From Brachypodium distachyon (Eukaryota; Streptophyta; Magnoliopsida; Poales; Poaceae), in assembly GCF_000005505.3 (NCBI RefSeq), contig NC_016131.3, forward strand, positions 69,514,355-69,578,354: DNA of 64,000 nucleotides. The letters are read 5' to 3'. Position numbers and translations under genes: made by a program. A model generated the notes under the pieces. The model made no database searches and was not told the origin of the DNA. It saw nothing but the letters and a program-made list of their open reading frames with translations. Below are positions 45,089 through 56,300 of the stretch, in pieces. Numbering within the stretch: position 1 is the stretch's first letter; every line of letters begins with the position of its first letter.

Positions 45089-46800
45089 ATGCTGCAAGTC
45101 TGCAGTGCAGACATGTCCCGTCGTGAGAAGAAGTGTACAACACGCATGTGTTTCAGTGTGATAAATGCACTTCTTTAAGCTGTAAATACCGTGATTATAT
45201 GTACATGTAGACGTTTGTAAAATACGTTTCTTCTTTGGGTTCGCGGCCATGGGCTCCTTTCGGTTTCTTGCGTGCTACTACTCCTTCGCAGCATGGAAAT
45301 GGGGTGCGACTCCGATGTGATAGGATCATAGGACGGGTGGATAAAGAGTGTTGCAGTACACCTCCACTATTTCTTGGCGTTATCTCTTTTTTTTCAAGTT
45401 TGTAAGAATATCAATTTTATGTCCTGCCGTTGGTTTTTAAATTGGTCATGCGCGGCTGTAGTACAGCAGTACAGCACGAGGAAGAAGATGTATACTAGAG
45501 ATTTGAAGTGTTCGTCTCTTCGTTTGAGTATCAATTTTGCTTCCACGGTCGCAGACAGCGATAAGCCATCTATGACCGAGAGTGATGTGATGTGATGTGC
45601 GATCACTTGCACCACTAGAACGAATTCACATGGAGAAAACATAGAAATAATTCAATCCCCGGAGTGAGTGAGAAAAGCTTGGCTTACTGTTCTGCCACGA
45701 TCATACAGTACAGTCCAAGGTTAAAGCTTAGTTAATTTATGCTCTACAGTCCAAGAGTCCTTGGTTGAAGATTTATCCAATCTGGGGGATCATTTTAATC
45801 TCTCGAAAAGTCTGTAGAAAGAAAGCAAACAGTTGATGCGATATGATTTGATGCGACATACATTTGCAGAGAGTGGTACCTGCGCACCCTTTGTGCGTCG
45901 CGTTTGAAGATCTCAAAGTATCTTTACTCACGCGCCCCTTGACCTAGAGTTTTGTGTCCCCGTCGCGCGTGAGTACGTAGGCAGTGGTAGCATGGTCTTT
46001 TGCTTAATTGTTCCGTCAACTTGGTAGCTCGGAGAAGAAGAGCTCGACTCGTAGGATTCTACTGTTCATGGGTCACATATTCTGTCAACCCTCTGTCCTC
46101 TACATCAATGGTTGGATAGAGACTTAGATTATGTCAGGATTTCCTAGATGGCCTAACATAACAGGTCAAGTAGTCATCCAATTTCTGTACGATGTGTCTA
46201 TGCCACTTGATTAACCTGTTAAATTGTTTGACTCAATGCCATCGATATGCCGTTCCCGTGATAGGAATGTTTGTTGACTCGTTCAAGCCTGCCAACAGGG
46301 GCATTGGGTTCGGGTTAACCCCAATAATATTAGCAATGTTTCCAATGAAATTGGTGATTATTACTGGCAAATATTCTATGGAATCGTTGATATTAATGTG
46401 TCAACTATCTAGAGTGATTTATTCGAACTAGTTCAGAAATCCAAGTTCAATGAGTAGCTGGATACCTGACGCTTTAGCAAATTTCTCAACGCAGTAACCG
46501 ATGACAGTTTGATAAAATACCATGTCATCTTAGTCTAAGCTGTCAGTGACGTTGCAAGACTGTCATTCTATCGAAGGGGCAACTAAAGCCATGTCCTTTT
46601 ATCGAACTTTATGTGACAGCTACCGATGCCCGGCTAGAGAAGTACCGTACTGTCTTTCGTTCTTCCGGTAACAGAGGACGCAAACCATGCATGTGTTGTG
46701 AACAAATGCTTGCTTGCCGTAACTACACAAGTTTATCACTGGAAATGGGAATTAGATTTGTGACACACTGGTCTATGCCTTGATAAGATTGATAGAATAA
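45089..46800. other. OVATE gene 3' flank and anonymous DNA
   Basis: The first 150 bases are probably 3' UTR. Nothing beyond is recognisable as a gene, repeat family or RNA. Confidence 0.5.
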
Positions 46801-47002
46801 GGTTTTTTTTTTTTGAGGAACCCATCCGAAAAAAACATCAAAGTTAAGCGTTCTTGGGCGAGAGCAATTTGAGGATGGGTGACCGACCGGAAAGTTTCTC
46901 CCGGAACGCATGAGTGAACACAAAATGCGCTGGAAAAACATGTTGGTTTTGGGGCCAGTCTTAAAACATAGAGAACTGTCAGAAGTGAAGCTAGGCGTTA
47001 CA
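46801..47002 (+). mobile_element. Cassandra TRIM retrotransposon LTR (solo or truncated), with 5S rRNA-derived sequence
   Basis: AAAGTTAAGCGTTCTTGGGC, GAGAGCAATTTGAGGATGGG and TGACC (46840-46884) match the 5S rRNA internal region: GTTAAGCG, CTTGGGCGAGAG and GGATGGGTGACC, with a few changes. What follows is not 5S: CGCATGAGTGAACACAAAAT, GCGCTGGAAAAACATGTTGG, GGGGCCAGTC, ending GGCGTTACA at 47002. This matches the wheat Cassandra LTR as I remember it. Cassandra elements are non-coding TRIMs whose LTRs carry a 5S-like pol III promoter. No primer-binding site or second LTR follows, so this is a solo or partial LTR. The 5' end is lost in a T-run. Confidence 0.75.
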
Positions 47003-48947
47003 AGATCCTTCTTGCTAAAATTGCTTGCAACATGCCACCATATAAAGTGCAAAAGTTCTCATAGAAAGAGTAACCATCGGGCGACAGGCCATTGACTAGG
47101 GATCACATATCCGATCTCGGCACTGCATCAGACGCCCGTTTAGTGTAAGCCAGTAAAGCCACTATAAACACAAGCATTGTGTTTAGACATACGTACAGAG
47201 CATAAAAGCTGTGCGCGGAAAGATAATCTTTTTGAGTTGTTCTCAATGCAACTTTTTTGTGCGGTGGTAATTTTTTTATCATGTGACAAAAACAATTTTC
47301 CCTCGATACAAACATGTCCGAACATATGCTACTGTAGTAGAATCGAATTACCGGTGTACAAACCTGTCCGAACAAATGATGATCAGTGTGGCAGTTGACA
47401 AATTAATTTAGCTGTCATTCTTAATTGCCGATCGTGAAATTTCTTTTCCCGGGTACCGGCCGGTCGACAAGATTTGCAATTACTCGTGACATTACTGCAT
47501 GCACGCGGATCACCTGAGCGTACGTGTTCTGTTCAAGTCCGGACTGCTTATAACGGCCGAATATAGCTTCGAAATTTGAACTTTTTTTAACCCCCGGTTC
47601 ACTAGCTCTGTTCCCGCTTAAATGCATGGCCCAGTTTGTGTAATTTATAGGTGTACATTCAAAACTATACAAGTTACTAATAATTAAACCGTGGTTCTAA
47701 ATTGTCATAGTCAAACTATGCCGAATAGACATGAGAAAAAGATAACATTTGCTAACTCATCAACTATTCATATTATGGACAGGCTTTGGAAAGGAGTCGC
47801 ACATATAAACGGCCCTTTTGGTACTTAAAACGCAGCCAACGTTTCTGAAATTCATTTAAGCTGACGAGATTTGACATACCAGTCCGTCATTTGCCAAATT
47901 CCGGTAATACAACACGCTTGTTTGCCTATGTTCCTAAATATAAGATTTTTCAATTTCAACTTAAGTCAAACTTCTTCAAGTTTATGAAAAATATATATCA
48001 AGATCAACAATATCAAATAAGTATACTATAAAAATATATATCATGTTGGATTTAATCAAATTAATTTGGAATTACAGATGTCGGAAGATTTTTCTATAAA
48101 CTTGAGTAAATTTTAAAATTTGAAGTTATAAAATTTTATATTTAGTAGCGGAGGGAGCAATTCTTATCGCCGAACTTCAAGAGTGTAACGAAATTGTGGT
48201 GAGGTCGCCGCAACGTGCGAGGGCAAAAAAAATACAAACAAAATTATGAGCTGAACGGCTAGTCGAGAAATTAAGAATGCAACCACCTTTCGAAGTAGAG
48301 TAGTACTACACTGCCATTTCCGATGCGTGTCCCTTTGTTAAACGGGGAGGAGAGGCAACGGTGAATTCGTGAAGACGACCGGCCGGCAAGCCTTTACGTC
48401 CAGCCGTGCCGAAGCCCTAAAGATGACGATGGTGTAGCAAAAGTGGCATCCTGTAGCCCCTTCAAGGGACCCACGTAAGCATCCAACCACGGTGCAAGGG
48501 GCCCATGCATTAGATGCTAGTAGTACCCACATGGTCGCTAGGCGGAAGTTTTCTTGTTTGGTCTTGACGCAAAATCGGGGAAACGCCCCCTGATTTTGAG
48601 GCACGCATCCGATCGGGACGAGGCAGAATCATCATGGTGGTGCCCCAGGTACAGGCGTACAGCAGCTCGTTTTGGAAGATAGTATAGGAAACGGATACTC
48701 GTGGTATCATGCGGGTGCAGACCACATACATGTACATGTTGCCGGTCTGCCGGGCGTTCGATGATGCAGAAGCTGTGGCCCGCCGAGGACTCGATGATAT
48801 GGTTTCGTCTTCGGCGGCCGCAGGTAGCCGCGCGCGCGCCCGCCTTTCGGTCTGCCGAGTCGCCAGGTTTTGGGAAGCGGCGTCCGTGGCTTGCTGGCAG
48901 TTCACCTTTGGTCCCTCATGGCTCAAAGTCGCCGAGCGGGACCAGTT

Positions 48948-48948
<1 letters not shown>
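47003..48948. other. Anonymous intergenic DNA with one longer MITE
   Basis: Apart from the element at 47929-48158, no gene or RNA is recognised. Open frames at 47177-47398, 48510-49019 (minus) and 48709-48984 (plus, running into poly-T) lack domains. Confidence 0.5.
47929..48158. mobile_element. Longer mariner/Stowaway-type MITE, left end decayed
   Basis: It begins TGTTCCTAAATATAAGATTT and ends ATATTTAGTAGCGGAGGGAG. AATATATATCAAGATCAACA and neighbouring AT-rich words match the interior of the long Tc1/mariner MITEs of grasses. The left CTCCCTCCG is lost. Confidence 0.65.
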
Positions 48949-48983
<35 letters not shown>

Positions 48984-49008
48984 AGAAACCGCCGAGCGGG
49001 ACCAGTTG
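48930..49008 (-). mobile_element. Micro-retroposon: 34-nt poly-T with perfect 19-bp target duplication
   Basis: CGCCGAGCGGGACCAGTTG is present at 48930-48948 and 48990-49008. The 41-base insert is 34 T followed by GAGAAAC. On the minus strand this reads GTTTCTC then an A-tail, so only the extreme 3' end of a LINE- or SINE-like RNA was copied. The perfect duplication and intact long homopolymer indicate a recent event. Confidence 0.75.
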
Positions 49009-49446
49009 GGACTTGGCAATACCGTGCTTGGCGGTTTGAAAAGGTGGCCAGTGGGCAGCGGCCCGGTTCGGAAGACAAGATTTCGTCAAGGCCCAGCTTT
49101 ACAGGTCTGTATGGTTTCTATTAATGGGCCTGTACGTCATCGTCACCACCATGTGTAGACTGGAGGAAAAGTACATTGAGAGCTTATACTGGAAGTGTCA
49201 ACGTCATTGCAGATAGCAGGATACCATATGCGGAGAACACACACTTGAATAGATGAAATGCTCGTAGTTGGTTAGTGAGAGGGGATCAGTTGAATGGTAA
49301 AGGATCATACGCTCACCGGCTCACGTGGTTTGTCAATTGTCTGGTGTTTTCCTCGACGAAAACAGAACCATATTAACGACAAACAGAAGTTAATCTGGAA
49401 AAATGATGATGTTTGTCTGATTTCTCGTCGGAAAAAAAAAGAAATA

Positions 49447-49540
49447 CTCCCTCCGGCCGGAATTACTTGTCGAAATATTACATGTATCTAGACATTTTTT
49501 AAACATAGAACCATATTTAGAAAGGCAGTAGTATATTCTG
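49447..49540. mobile_element. Stowaway MITE, right end missing
   Basis: CTCCCTCCGGCCGGAATTAC then TTGTCGAAATATTACATGTA follows TA at 49445-49446. The inverted right arm is not present. Confidence 0.65.
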
Positions 49541-50280
49541 ACATTACGCCCACCAGTTCATAGACAGCCACAACACAAATTCAGAGGCGTTCATCTGTTT
49601 CGACGGTGCCGAAGAAATGGAGAATTCTAATTGCACATGCCGAATCCACAGGCTGTCAGGCAAACAGTTGACACACTGGTGACTCTCAGAACCACGACTT
49701 GCCTAGCGCGCCGCGGAGCAGATTAACGAGATTACGAGATCGACCGCGACGCACGCCAGGCTCAGCAAGAATCCGTGCTGCCGGGGACGGACGAGGTTAT
49801 AAGCGACGAGCTCTCCGCGCTGCGCCATCACGGGCACTATCCGCAAGTTATGCTGCTCGGTCCCATTCACGCTGGCCGCCGCCGGTAGAGCCACGCGCAG
49901 GCCTCGGGGCACTGCTTCGGCGTAACGCCAACGATGTGGGGAACGACGACGTAGGGGCCATCGCCGCCCCGGAATACGGCCTTCTCCGTGCATGTGCTCC
50001 TCCAAGGAACGCTGATTGCTGAACGCCTGAGCGGTGCCTGCGGTACGGCACGTGTACTGGCAGTTTGAGACACAGTTCGGTGTGGCAGTGGCATCCTTTG
50101 GATTTCGTCGTCCAACCGTCACGAACGCTTCGTTAATTGGACACTTTTGAAGCCGTGGCCTCGTTTGGAGAGCAGACAGCCCGCGGTGTTGCCGTTCTGG
50201 GCTGGGCCGAGGGATCACTCTTACATGGAATAAAAAGGCCTGGGCCGAGGACTACATCCATGTTGGCAGAGTCCTGAAAC

Positions 50281-50284
50281 AAAA
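50281..50284 (-). terminator. Pol III terminator of tRNA-Phe
   Basis: TTTT on the minus strand, eight bases after the tRNA 3' end, a minimal RNA polymerase III stop. Confidence 0.6.
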
Positions 50285-50292
50285 GGATTTGA

Positions 50293-50317
50293 TGCGGTGA
50301 GCGTGGATCGAACACGC

Positions 50318-50360
<43 letters not shown>

Positions 50361-50365
50361 CCCGC
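50293..50365 (-). tRNA. tRNA-Phe (GAA)
   Basis: A 73-base cloverleaf on the minus strand: acceptor GCGGGGA pairing with TCACCGC apart from one position, D arm with AGCTCAGTTGGGAGAGC (A box), anticodon arm CAGACTGAAGATCTG with anticodon GAA, and T arm with GTTCGATCC (B box). No intron and no encoded CCA, as expected for a nuclear gene. It is isolated in intergenic DNA. Confidence 0.95.
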
Positions 50366-52625
50366 TAATGATGCTTTTGCATTGCTAATCCAAATATATC
50401 CGCATTAACTGTTTTTTGTACTCTATATTTCTATAGCAATGCAAAAAGAGCTGCAAGTTTTATACTACAAGAGGAGGAAAAAAATCGGGTTGCAAAATTC
50501 AGCACAACTAACAAAATAAAACATCAGACATAAGAGAAATGTTGGGCACGCGGTCTAGCTACGCTCAGATGAACTATTTCCCGAACGGTTCTAGTTGCTA
50601 TGATAGTCACGGTGTGTCTTGTTAATTCGCAGAAAAACACATAAAGTCGTGAACATTTCTGGGAAGAAATTATGGAATAGACACCATGTATATATAACGT
50701 ATCACAAATTTCCAAACCCGAATTGAAACCACAACTTTATAAACCAAAAGGACAAATGAAGTTATGACTAGTATGAAACTCAAATACGCAGAAATGAGTA
50801 TCAATTTACTTTGTTTTCTAAGAGTATCTGCCAAGAAATGAAACTTTGAAATATACGTACGTCTAAAGTTGATCAGGCATCTCCAATGCTTAGTCGCTTG
50901 AGCATGGGCTTATGAACGGAAATATGAGATCAAGTAAGAAAACGTCCGCACAAGATCCTCTTCATGCAGGTGTATCTGCTGTATCAAACTGACCATAAGC
51001 GCCTGATCTTGGCCAAGAGTCGATACCCAAACCCATGAATAGGGATCCAATCAACCAAAGCTGCCGGAATTAATTCCCCAAGCGCCTATGTTAGCGTCGG
51101 TTTTGGAGATGGCCTAATGCATCCAGTATGTGCATGTTGATGTTGATTATGCAGAGCACGCGCGCGCAACCGCGCAAACTAGGCTGATCAAAACATACTT
51201 TACGGTTCAGTTTAGAACTCAACGTGTGGAACTCTGAACTCAGATTCTGAACTTGGTGACGGCAGCGGGCAGCCGCACGTCGTGATGAGGACTATTCGGC
51301 TTTAGAGTCTAGATTTTTATAGAAAGGGGACCCGAGTCTCAACATTGAACGCGTCGCAAATAAAGAAGTTTCAGCTTTGAACGCATCGAAGAAAGTTTTT
51401 TCCAAGTAAGTAATCAGCTATATTGGCAAGAATGACGCAGATGATTGATGCTAGGAAGTCAACTGCATGTCGAGGAGTCTAAATTTTAAAACATGTCACT
51501 TCTATGATAAAGAAGAAAGACATGTATCGGACCTGCTTTGCTGTGTGCGTTTGTCCCATACAGAATGCTGTGCCGGCTACGTTCTGGCTTTCGGTGCAAT
51601 CGTCGACCTAGCAGAGATAGGTGGCTAGGTGCTATGATGTAAGACTGTAAACGTGTAAACCTTCGCGATATGACCTGTGCAAACGACCTTCGGCTAACGT
51701 ACCTCTCGCTTTCCTTGTCCAGCATGCAAACCTTTCGCGATGCCCATGATGAACTTAGTAGCTAGCTAGCACAACATCGAAGCGAGGTTTTAACACATGC
51801 TAACAGCAACCTGTGCGTCAAATACAAGCACGAACATCAGGAGAACGTCTTGGCCTGGTTTATTCCGGCACCGTGCGTACGGCCAAGTTGCCTGCGGCCA
51901 TGGACACCGGCCGGAGCCGGACACACAGCGCCATTCAAAATCGAACAGAGCGGGGTGCGCGCGTGGGGCTGCATGGCATTTAGGACTACTACGGACGCCT
52001 ACCACTCGAGTCGACTCGGGCATTCACTTCGAGCAGTCGCGTTTGACCGGCCGGGGCTCACAAACGCCCATGTGCATGCAACCGCCCCGTACGTGCACGC
52101 GTGCGATGCGAACGCGACGTACGTGTGTGTGGGTTCATGCCGCGCCTGTGCGGCTGTTCCTCCCGCCCCACGCGCGCGACGGAGGCCCCGTGTTGGCGTG
52201 TTGCCGGTGTCTAGCTAGATCACGAGCTCGTGCAGTCCCGAGATGCCGTGCGCCGTGTACCGCGTACGTGCATACACCAGATGCCTTTTGGGGAGATCGG
52301 CGGGACCGCAGGAGCTTTGGATCTTGCAAACACGGCGCGCGCTCGCCCGGCCGGCATTGTCGACAGCCACGCAGCTATCGCTGGTGGCCATTCTATCCAT
52401 CAGGTAATCAGGTCTGGCCGACTAGGGACCGAAGCTGCTGTCCAGTTCGCCTGCCATGTTTGTATCTATCCTTTCCTCAGGTCGACTGCGTGATCTCTGC
52501 GCCGCATGCCTCAACCAATCACGTCGCCATCGGTTTACTCGATCTGCCCCTTGGCCCAAGGGCATAATGACCAGTGGAATCGACCGGAAAACGGAAATCA
52601 CCGGACCCCGGATCGGTTCACCGCC

Positions 52626-52784
52626 TGCCACGGTGCCGCTCCTTGGAGAGAAAGAAGAAAACTTACTGCCGGCCCTTTGTTGGAACTGAAGTTCAGTTTT
52701 CAGTAAATTCAGAAGTTCAGAGTTTCAGTTTTGCCACGGTGCCGCTCCTTGGAAAGAAAGAGAAGAAGAGTTGCCGGCCCTTGT
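52626..52784 (+). repeat. Imperfect direct repeat, about 54 bp at 106-bp spacing
   Basis: TGCCACGGTGCCGCTCCTTG at 52626 recurs at 52732. Each copy continues into GA/AA-GAAAG-type purine sequence and then TGCCGGCCC. The units differ by substitutions and small indels. Confidence 0.75.
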
Positions 52785-53174
52785 CCACGTGTGAACAATG
52801 GCACAAGGCCGGCCGGCCGGGCGCACAAAAATTTCAGCTATGAGCCACGAAATCTGACTGGGATTGGAGCGCTGACTGCTCCAGGGCGATGCGTCACACA
52901 CGTCTTCAATTAATTCTAGTCGTAGAACGCAGACTTCAGTGTGACCCACCCAGAGTTTTAGCTCGCCGCATGCATGTCCACGTGACAGGCTGAACGATAT
53001 CAGACGGCCCGTTTGCGGGGTTTGCTTGTCACTATGATACGGCTTGCGGTACAGTGTACTTCTGTAGCGTGGGCCCAGTGTAGGGCTGAAATATCGGTGA
53101 CGGCACGCCGAATCCAGCTGCGACGATAAAGGATTTTTTTTAAGCGGTGTATACTGCTGTCCTCCCCTGTGCAG

Positions 53175-53330
53175 TATTGTATTAGCGCCGTTTTGTCAAA
53201 GTGCGTCTAAAAATAACAAGAAAAAGGCAGATGCATCCGACTATTAGATACTGTCCACCTATTGTACCGGAAGGATTGTATTAGCGCCGTTTTGTATGAA
53301 ACAGCGTCTAAAAATAAGAAGGAAAAGTCT
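53175..53330 (+). repeat. Imperfect direct repeat, about 50 bp at 99-bp spacing
   Basis: ATTGTATTAGCGCCGTTTTG T at 53176-53196 recurs at 53275-53295. Both are followed by CGTCTAAAAATAA and a purine tract. Confidence 0.75.
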
Positions 53331-54665
53331 TGTTTCACTGCTAGTATTTCACAACAGTTTCGTGGTATTCGATTGATTTTGCTTAGATTTCAATTCAGAC
53401 TTTCACTTCATATTCATTTTACTCCGATTTATAACTATTTCATGTCTCGGTGGTTCTCTCATTCCAGTTTCAATTAAGTTTCGTTCTAGCATGCTGGCTC
53501 AGTCTCTCCGAGGTGCTTATAGAGGTAGTGTGTGCGTGTGTGCGTTCATAAAGGTAAGTGTACGCGCGTGTTGTAACCGTCTGCGTTTGTACTGTGTTTC
53601 TCAAATTACGCAAAGGTTTCACTTTGATTTCACTCTGGTGTTGGATTTCGCCAGAATTTGACCTATATGGTTGTACTCACATTTCACTAGGCAGAGTTGG
53701 TGTGGTAGTAGTTGTATTCCCCTATGATTACAACCGTAGCGAAATTTGACACTATTGTAGTTGTACCACTCTTCTCAAAATGCGAGATGGAACGATCTTG
53801 AAAGGGTGGTGTTGTGGCGCCGTTCAAGATAAATATTCCCCTTTGGTTATGGCGCAACGACGACAGAGGCTACGACAAGTGCATTTCTAAAGTGCCACAA
53901 AGGAGCATGTAAGTGTAATGTGAAGAGTACTAATAAAACTTCTTTGTTATTTTACGATATCGTTAGAGACACTATATATTTGTCTCTGTGTTCCGCATAA
54001 CATTTAAAAACACACTAATAAAATATTTAAACATTTCGATTGCTCATAGGTACTACAATGGCTTTACAATGCATAAAACACTTAGTAAAGACATTGCACC
54101 ATATGTCTATAATAAAAAAATAATGAAAATTGAGGTTGGAAGTAATCCTCAAACTAATCACTATGAGGAAGATTACATGCTTTTTCTAACCATCTAAATC
54201 TGACACAAGTTCTTCATCATGTCATGTCCATAATACAAGTAGGATGAGAAATTTATTGCATGTCCCAAACCAGTTAAGAATATTCTTAGCTATACGGATC
54301 ATAGAACGTGTCTCAAATAAATTTTCTAGTGAGGTCAATTCATCATGCATCACAAAAACTCGTCTACATGATTTTTTTGTTATCTTATTAAGTCGCTAAA
54401 ACATAAGCCGACATGTAATGTCTCAACCTGCGTCTCTATATTTAAGTCGGTTTCTCTATTAATTGGTATCTCTATGTTTAAGATACTGTCTGTACTCTAT
54501 ACCACCTCAAAGGATTCCATGTATGTTAAAATTTGCCCGTACCGTAATTTTAGGACAAATAACGAAGTGTCTCTAGGAAAATGTTTGTACGCATTTGTGT
54601 CGTTGTGAAGGTCCTGATTCCCCCGAAAAAAACAAAGAAAGAGGTAGCCGACCATTGGAACTTAC

Positions 54666-54713
54666 TCACTTCTGATACTTAAATTCTCGTCGTGGTTTTA
54701 CTCCCAGATGGAG
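54666..54713. mobile_element. Decayed short Stowaway MITE
   Basis: CTCACTTCTGATACTTAAAT then TCTCGTCGTGGTTTTA resembles the 1011-1064 element (TTGTCGTGGTTTTAG), but the arms are heavily mutated. Confidence 0.4.
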
Positions 54714-54927
54714 TATCACTTTTGCTCTGTTCAAGCTCCCTCAATGCGAGCTATCAACGGACAGAACAAGAACAGTGCGGTGCAGTTTTCCACCGCATGT
54801 CATATAAACGAGCAGAGCAAGCAAAGTACCTGCATCAATGGAGGACACCGGCAAATCTTTTCCACGCGAGTAACTCTTTCCACGCTTTTGCTCTTGGGCC
54901 AGAGTGCGTAGACTGTATTTCTATCCC

Positions 54928-56300
54928 TAGCTAGCCTGCAGAGAGGCAGTCGAAAGAAACTCTCCACAAGTCATCGAACAGGTACAAAAGCGACCTGACC
55001 ATTGCACCAGCGTCGTCACATGCCGGGCACTCGAACACGGCCGAAAAGTCCGGCTCAGGTTCACGGAGAAGTTGAAAGCTCGCCTCACGGAACCCAACAA
55101 GCACAGGGAGAGCAGAACGAGCAGCCATTCAGACACGCGCCCAAGGAAGAAACCAACTCCATAAACCCAAAAAACTCCAACGCCTACTACTCCTGACAAT
55201 AATTCCAACCAACAAGGGACAGCGGTAGGTACGATGCATCTCGATCCCTCGTCGCCTTTTCTTTCCTCTTCGCCGACTTACATTGCCGTTGCACCTGATC
55301 ATAAACCGTGTGCCGTAAACTCCAGGGTGACATAGCATTAATCCATACATTCCACTGTTCTAACCACCGTTTATTCCGGGCTGCGGACATGATCAGCCGC
55401 TGTAGCGTATTTGCTTCCTGATGCTTTGTTCGACACCTGTAGATTTCACGGTATTGTGTTCGACGAACATAATCAGTCGAGATACTCCTACTATTGTATT
55501 GGAAGAAGACGTCCAACTAAACGTATTTAAATATGATACGTCAAGCTATCATATTAAAGGTCAGGAGTACGGCGGCAAGAATAGATTTAAGTTCGCATTG
55601 CCGACACATTATGAGATTTAGGACGCTGCAGTTATGTGAACTGTATGCAGAACTGCAGGCCTAATTGCCTAAACAAAGATCAGGTCAGCCAACCACCATC
55701 AAAGAATACAGCAAGGGAGAGTGATGCAATGCAACCTATTTAAAGTATCTAACACCAACACATGCATGTACCTGGCGCCACACAGAAATGGAATTAATAA
55801 GGATTAGGAGAGAAAGAAGGAAGTTGTACCCATCCGATGACTGTGCACACTCAAAATCATTCGGGAGAGTTTGAATGCTCATGATCACGCACTGCAAAGT
55901 TCGCCAGGGCAGGTAGGCACCAAATTCAATTCCACTTTTATGTTCTGCTCTAGTGCCGCGTTTAAATGCGGAGGCCAGTGGCAGCAAGATGACAAGAACA
56001 AGGAAGCAAACAAGCTGAAACAACTGGAAAAGACAAGGAAGAAAACAACCGAAGGACAAAGAGACCGGAAACAACAAAAGAAACTTACTTGCAGCTCCAG
56101 CTTTACTAAGCCAAAGAAACAAAAGTAACTTAATTGTTGTAACTTCGTTCTAAGATAAAGGAACAAAAGAACAGCGAGAGCACAGAGGGGGAATGGAAGA
56201 GACTACTGCTAATCTGGCCTCTACATTACACTGTCCTCCTCTTCCTTCGTTTTGCCTAATTTTTTCACAGCTGCTGCTAGCGACAGGTTCCCCAGTAGCA
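54928..56300. other. IDD gene 3' flank
   Basis: A minus-strand open segment at 55128-54931 (reads VLVGFREASFQLLREPEPDF) has no identified domain and is too short to call. 55730-56300 is probably 3' UTR of the IDD gene, and its hydrophobic minus-strand frames are taken as non-coding. Confidence 0.45.

Larger units (their letters stand above)
50366..54927. other. Intergenic DNA between tRNA-Phe and IDD gene
   Basis: No recognisable gene. A 256-codon plus-strand frame at 51797-52567 lies in GC-rich sequence and resembles no family. Two local direct duplications occur (52626-52784 and 53175-53330). 53330-54660 is AT-rich with nothing recognised. A decayed MITE hairpin sits at 54666-54713. Confidence 0.5.

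Noticed and set aside
44255..45250. 331-codon minus-strand frame
   Set aside because: Antisense to the OVATE gene, which has a clear domain and TATA box on the plus strand.
46833..46900. 5S rRNA gene
   Set aside because: Only the internal part matches, with substitutions, and the following sequence is Cassandra LTR rather than 5S 3' end.
51797..52567. 256-codon plus-strand open frame
   Set aside because: GC-rich, Arg/Pro/Ala-biased composition with no recognised motif and no splice or promoter context.
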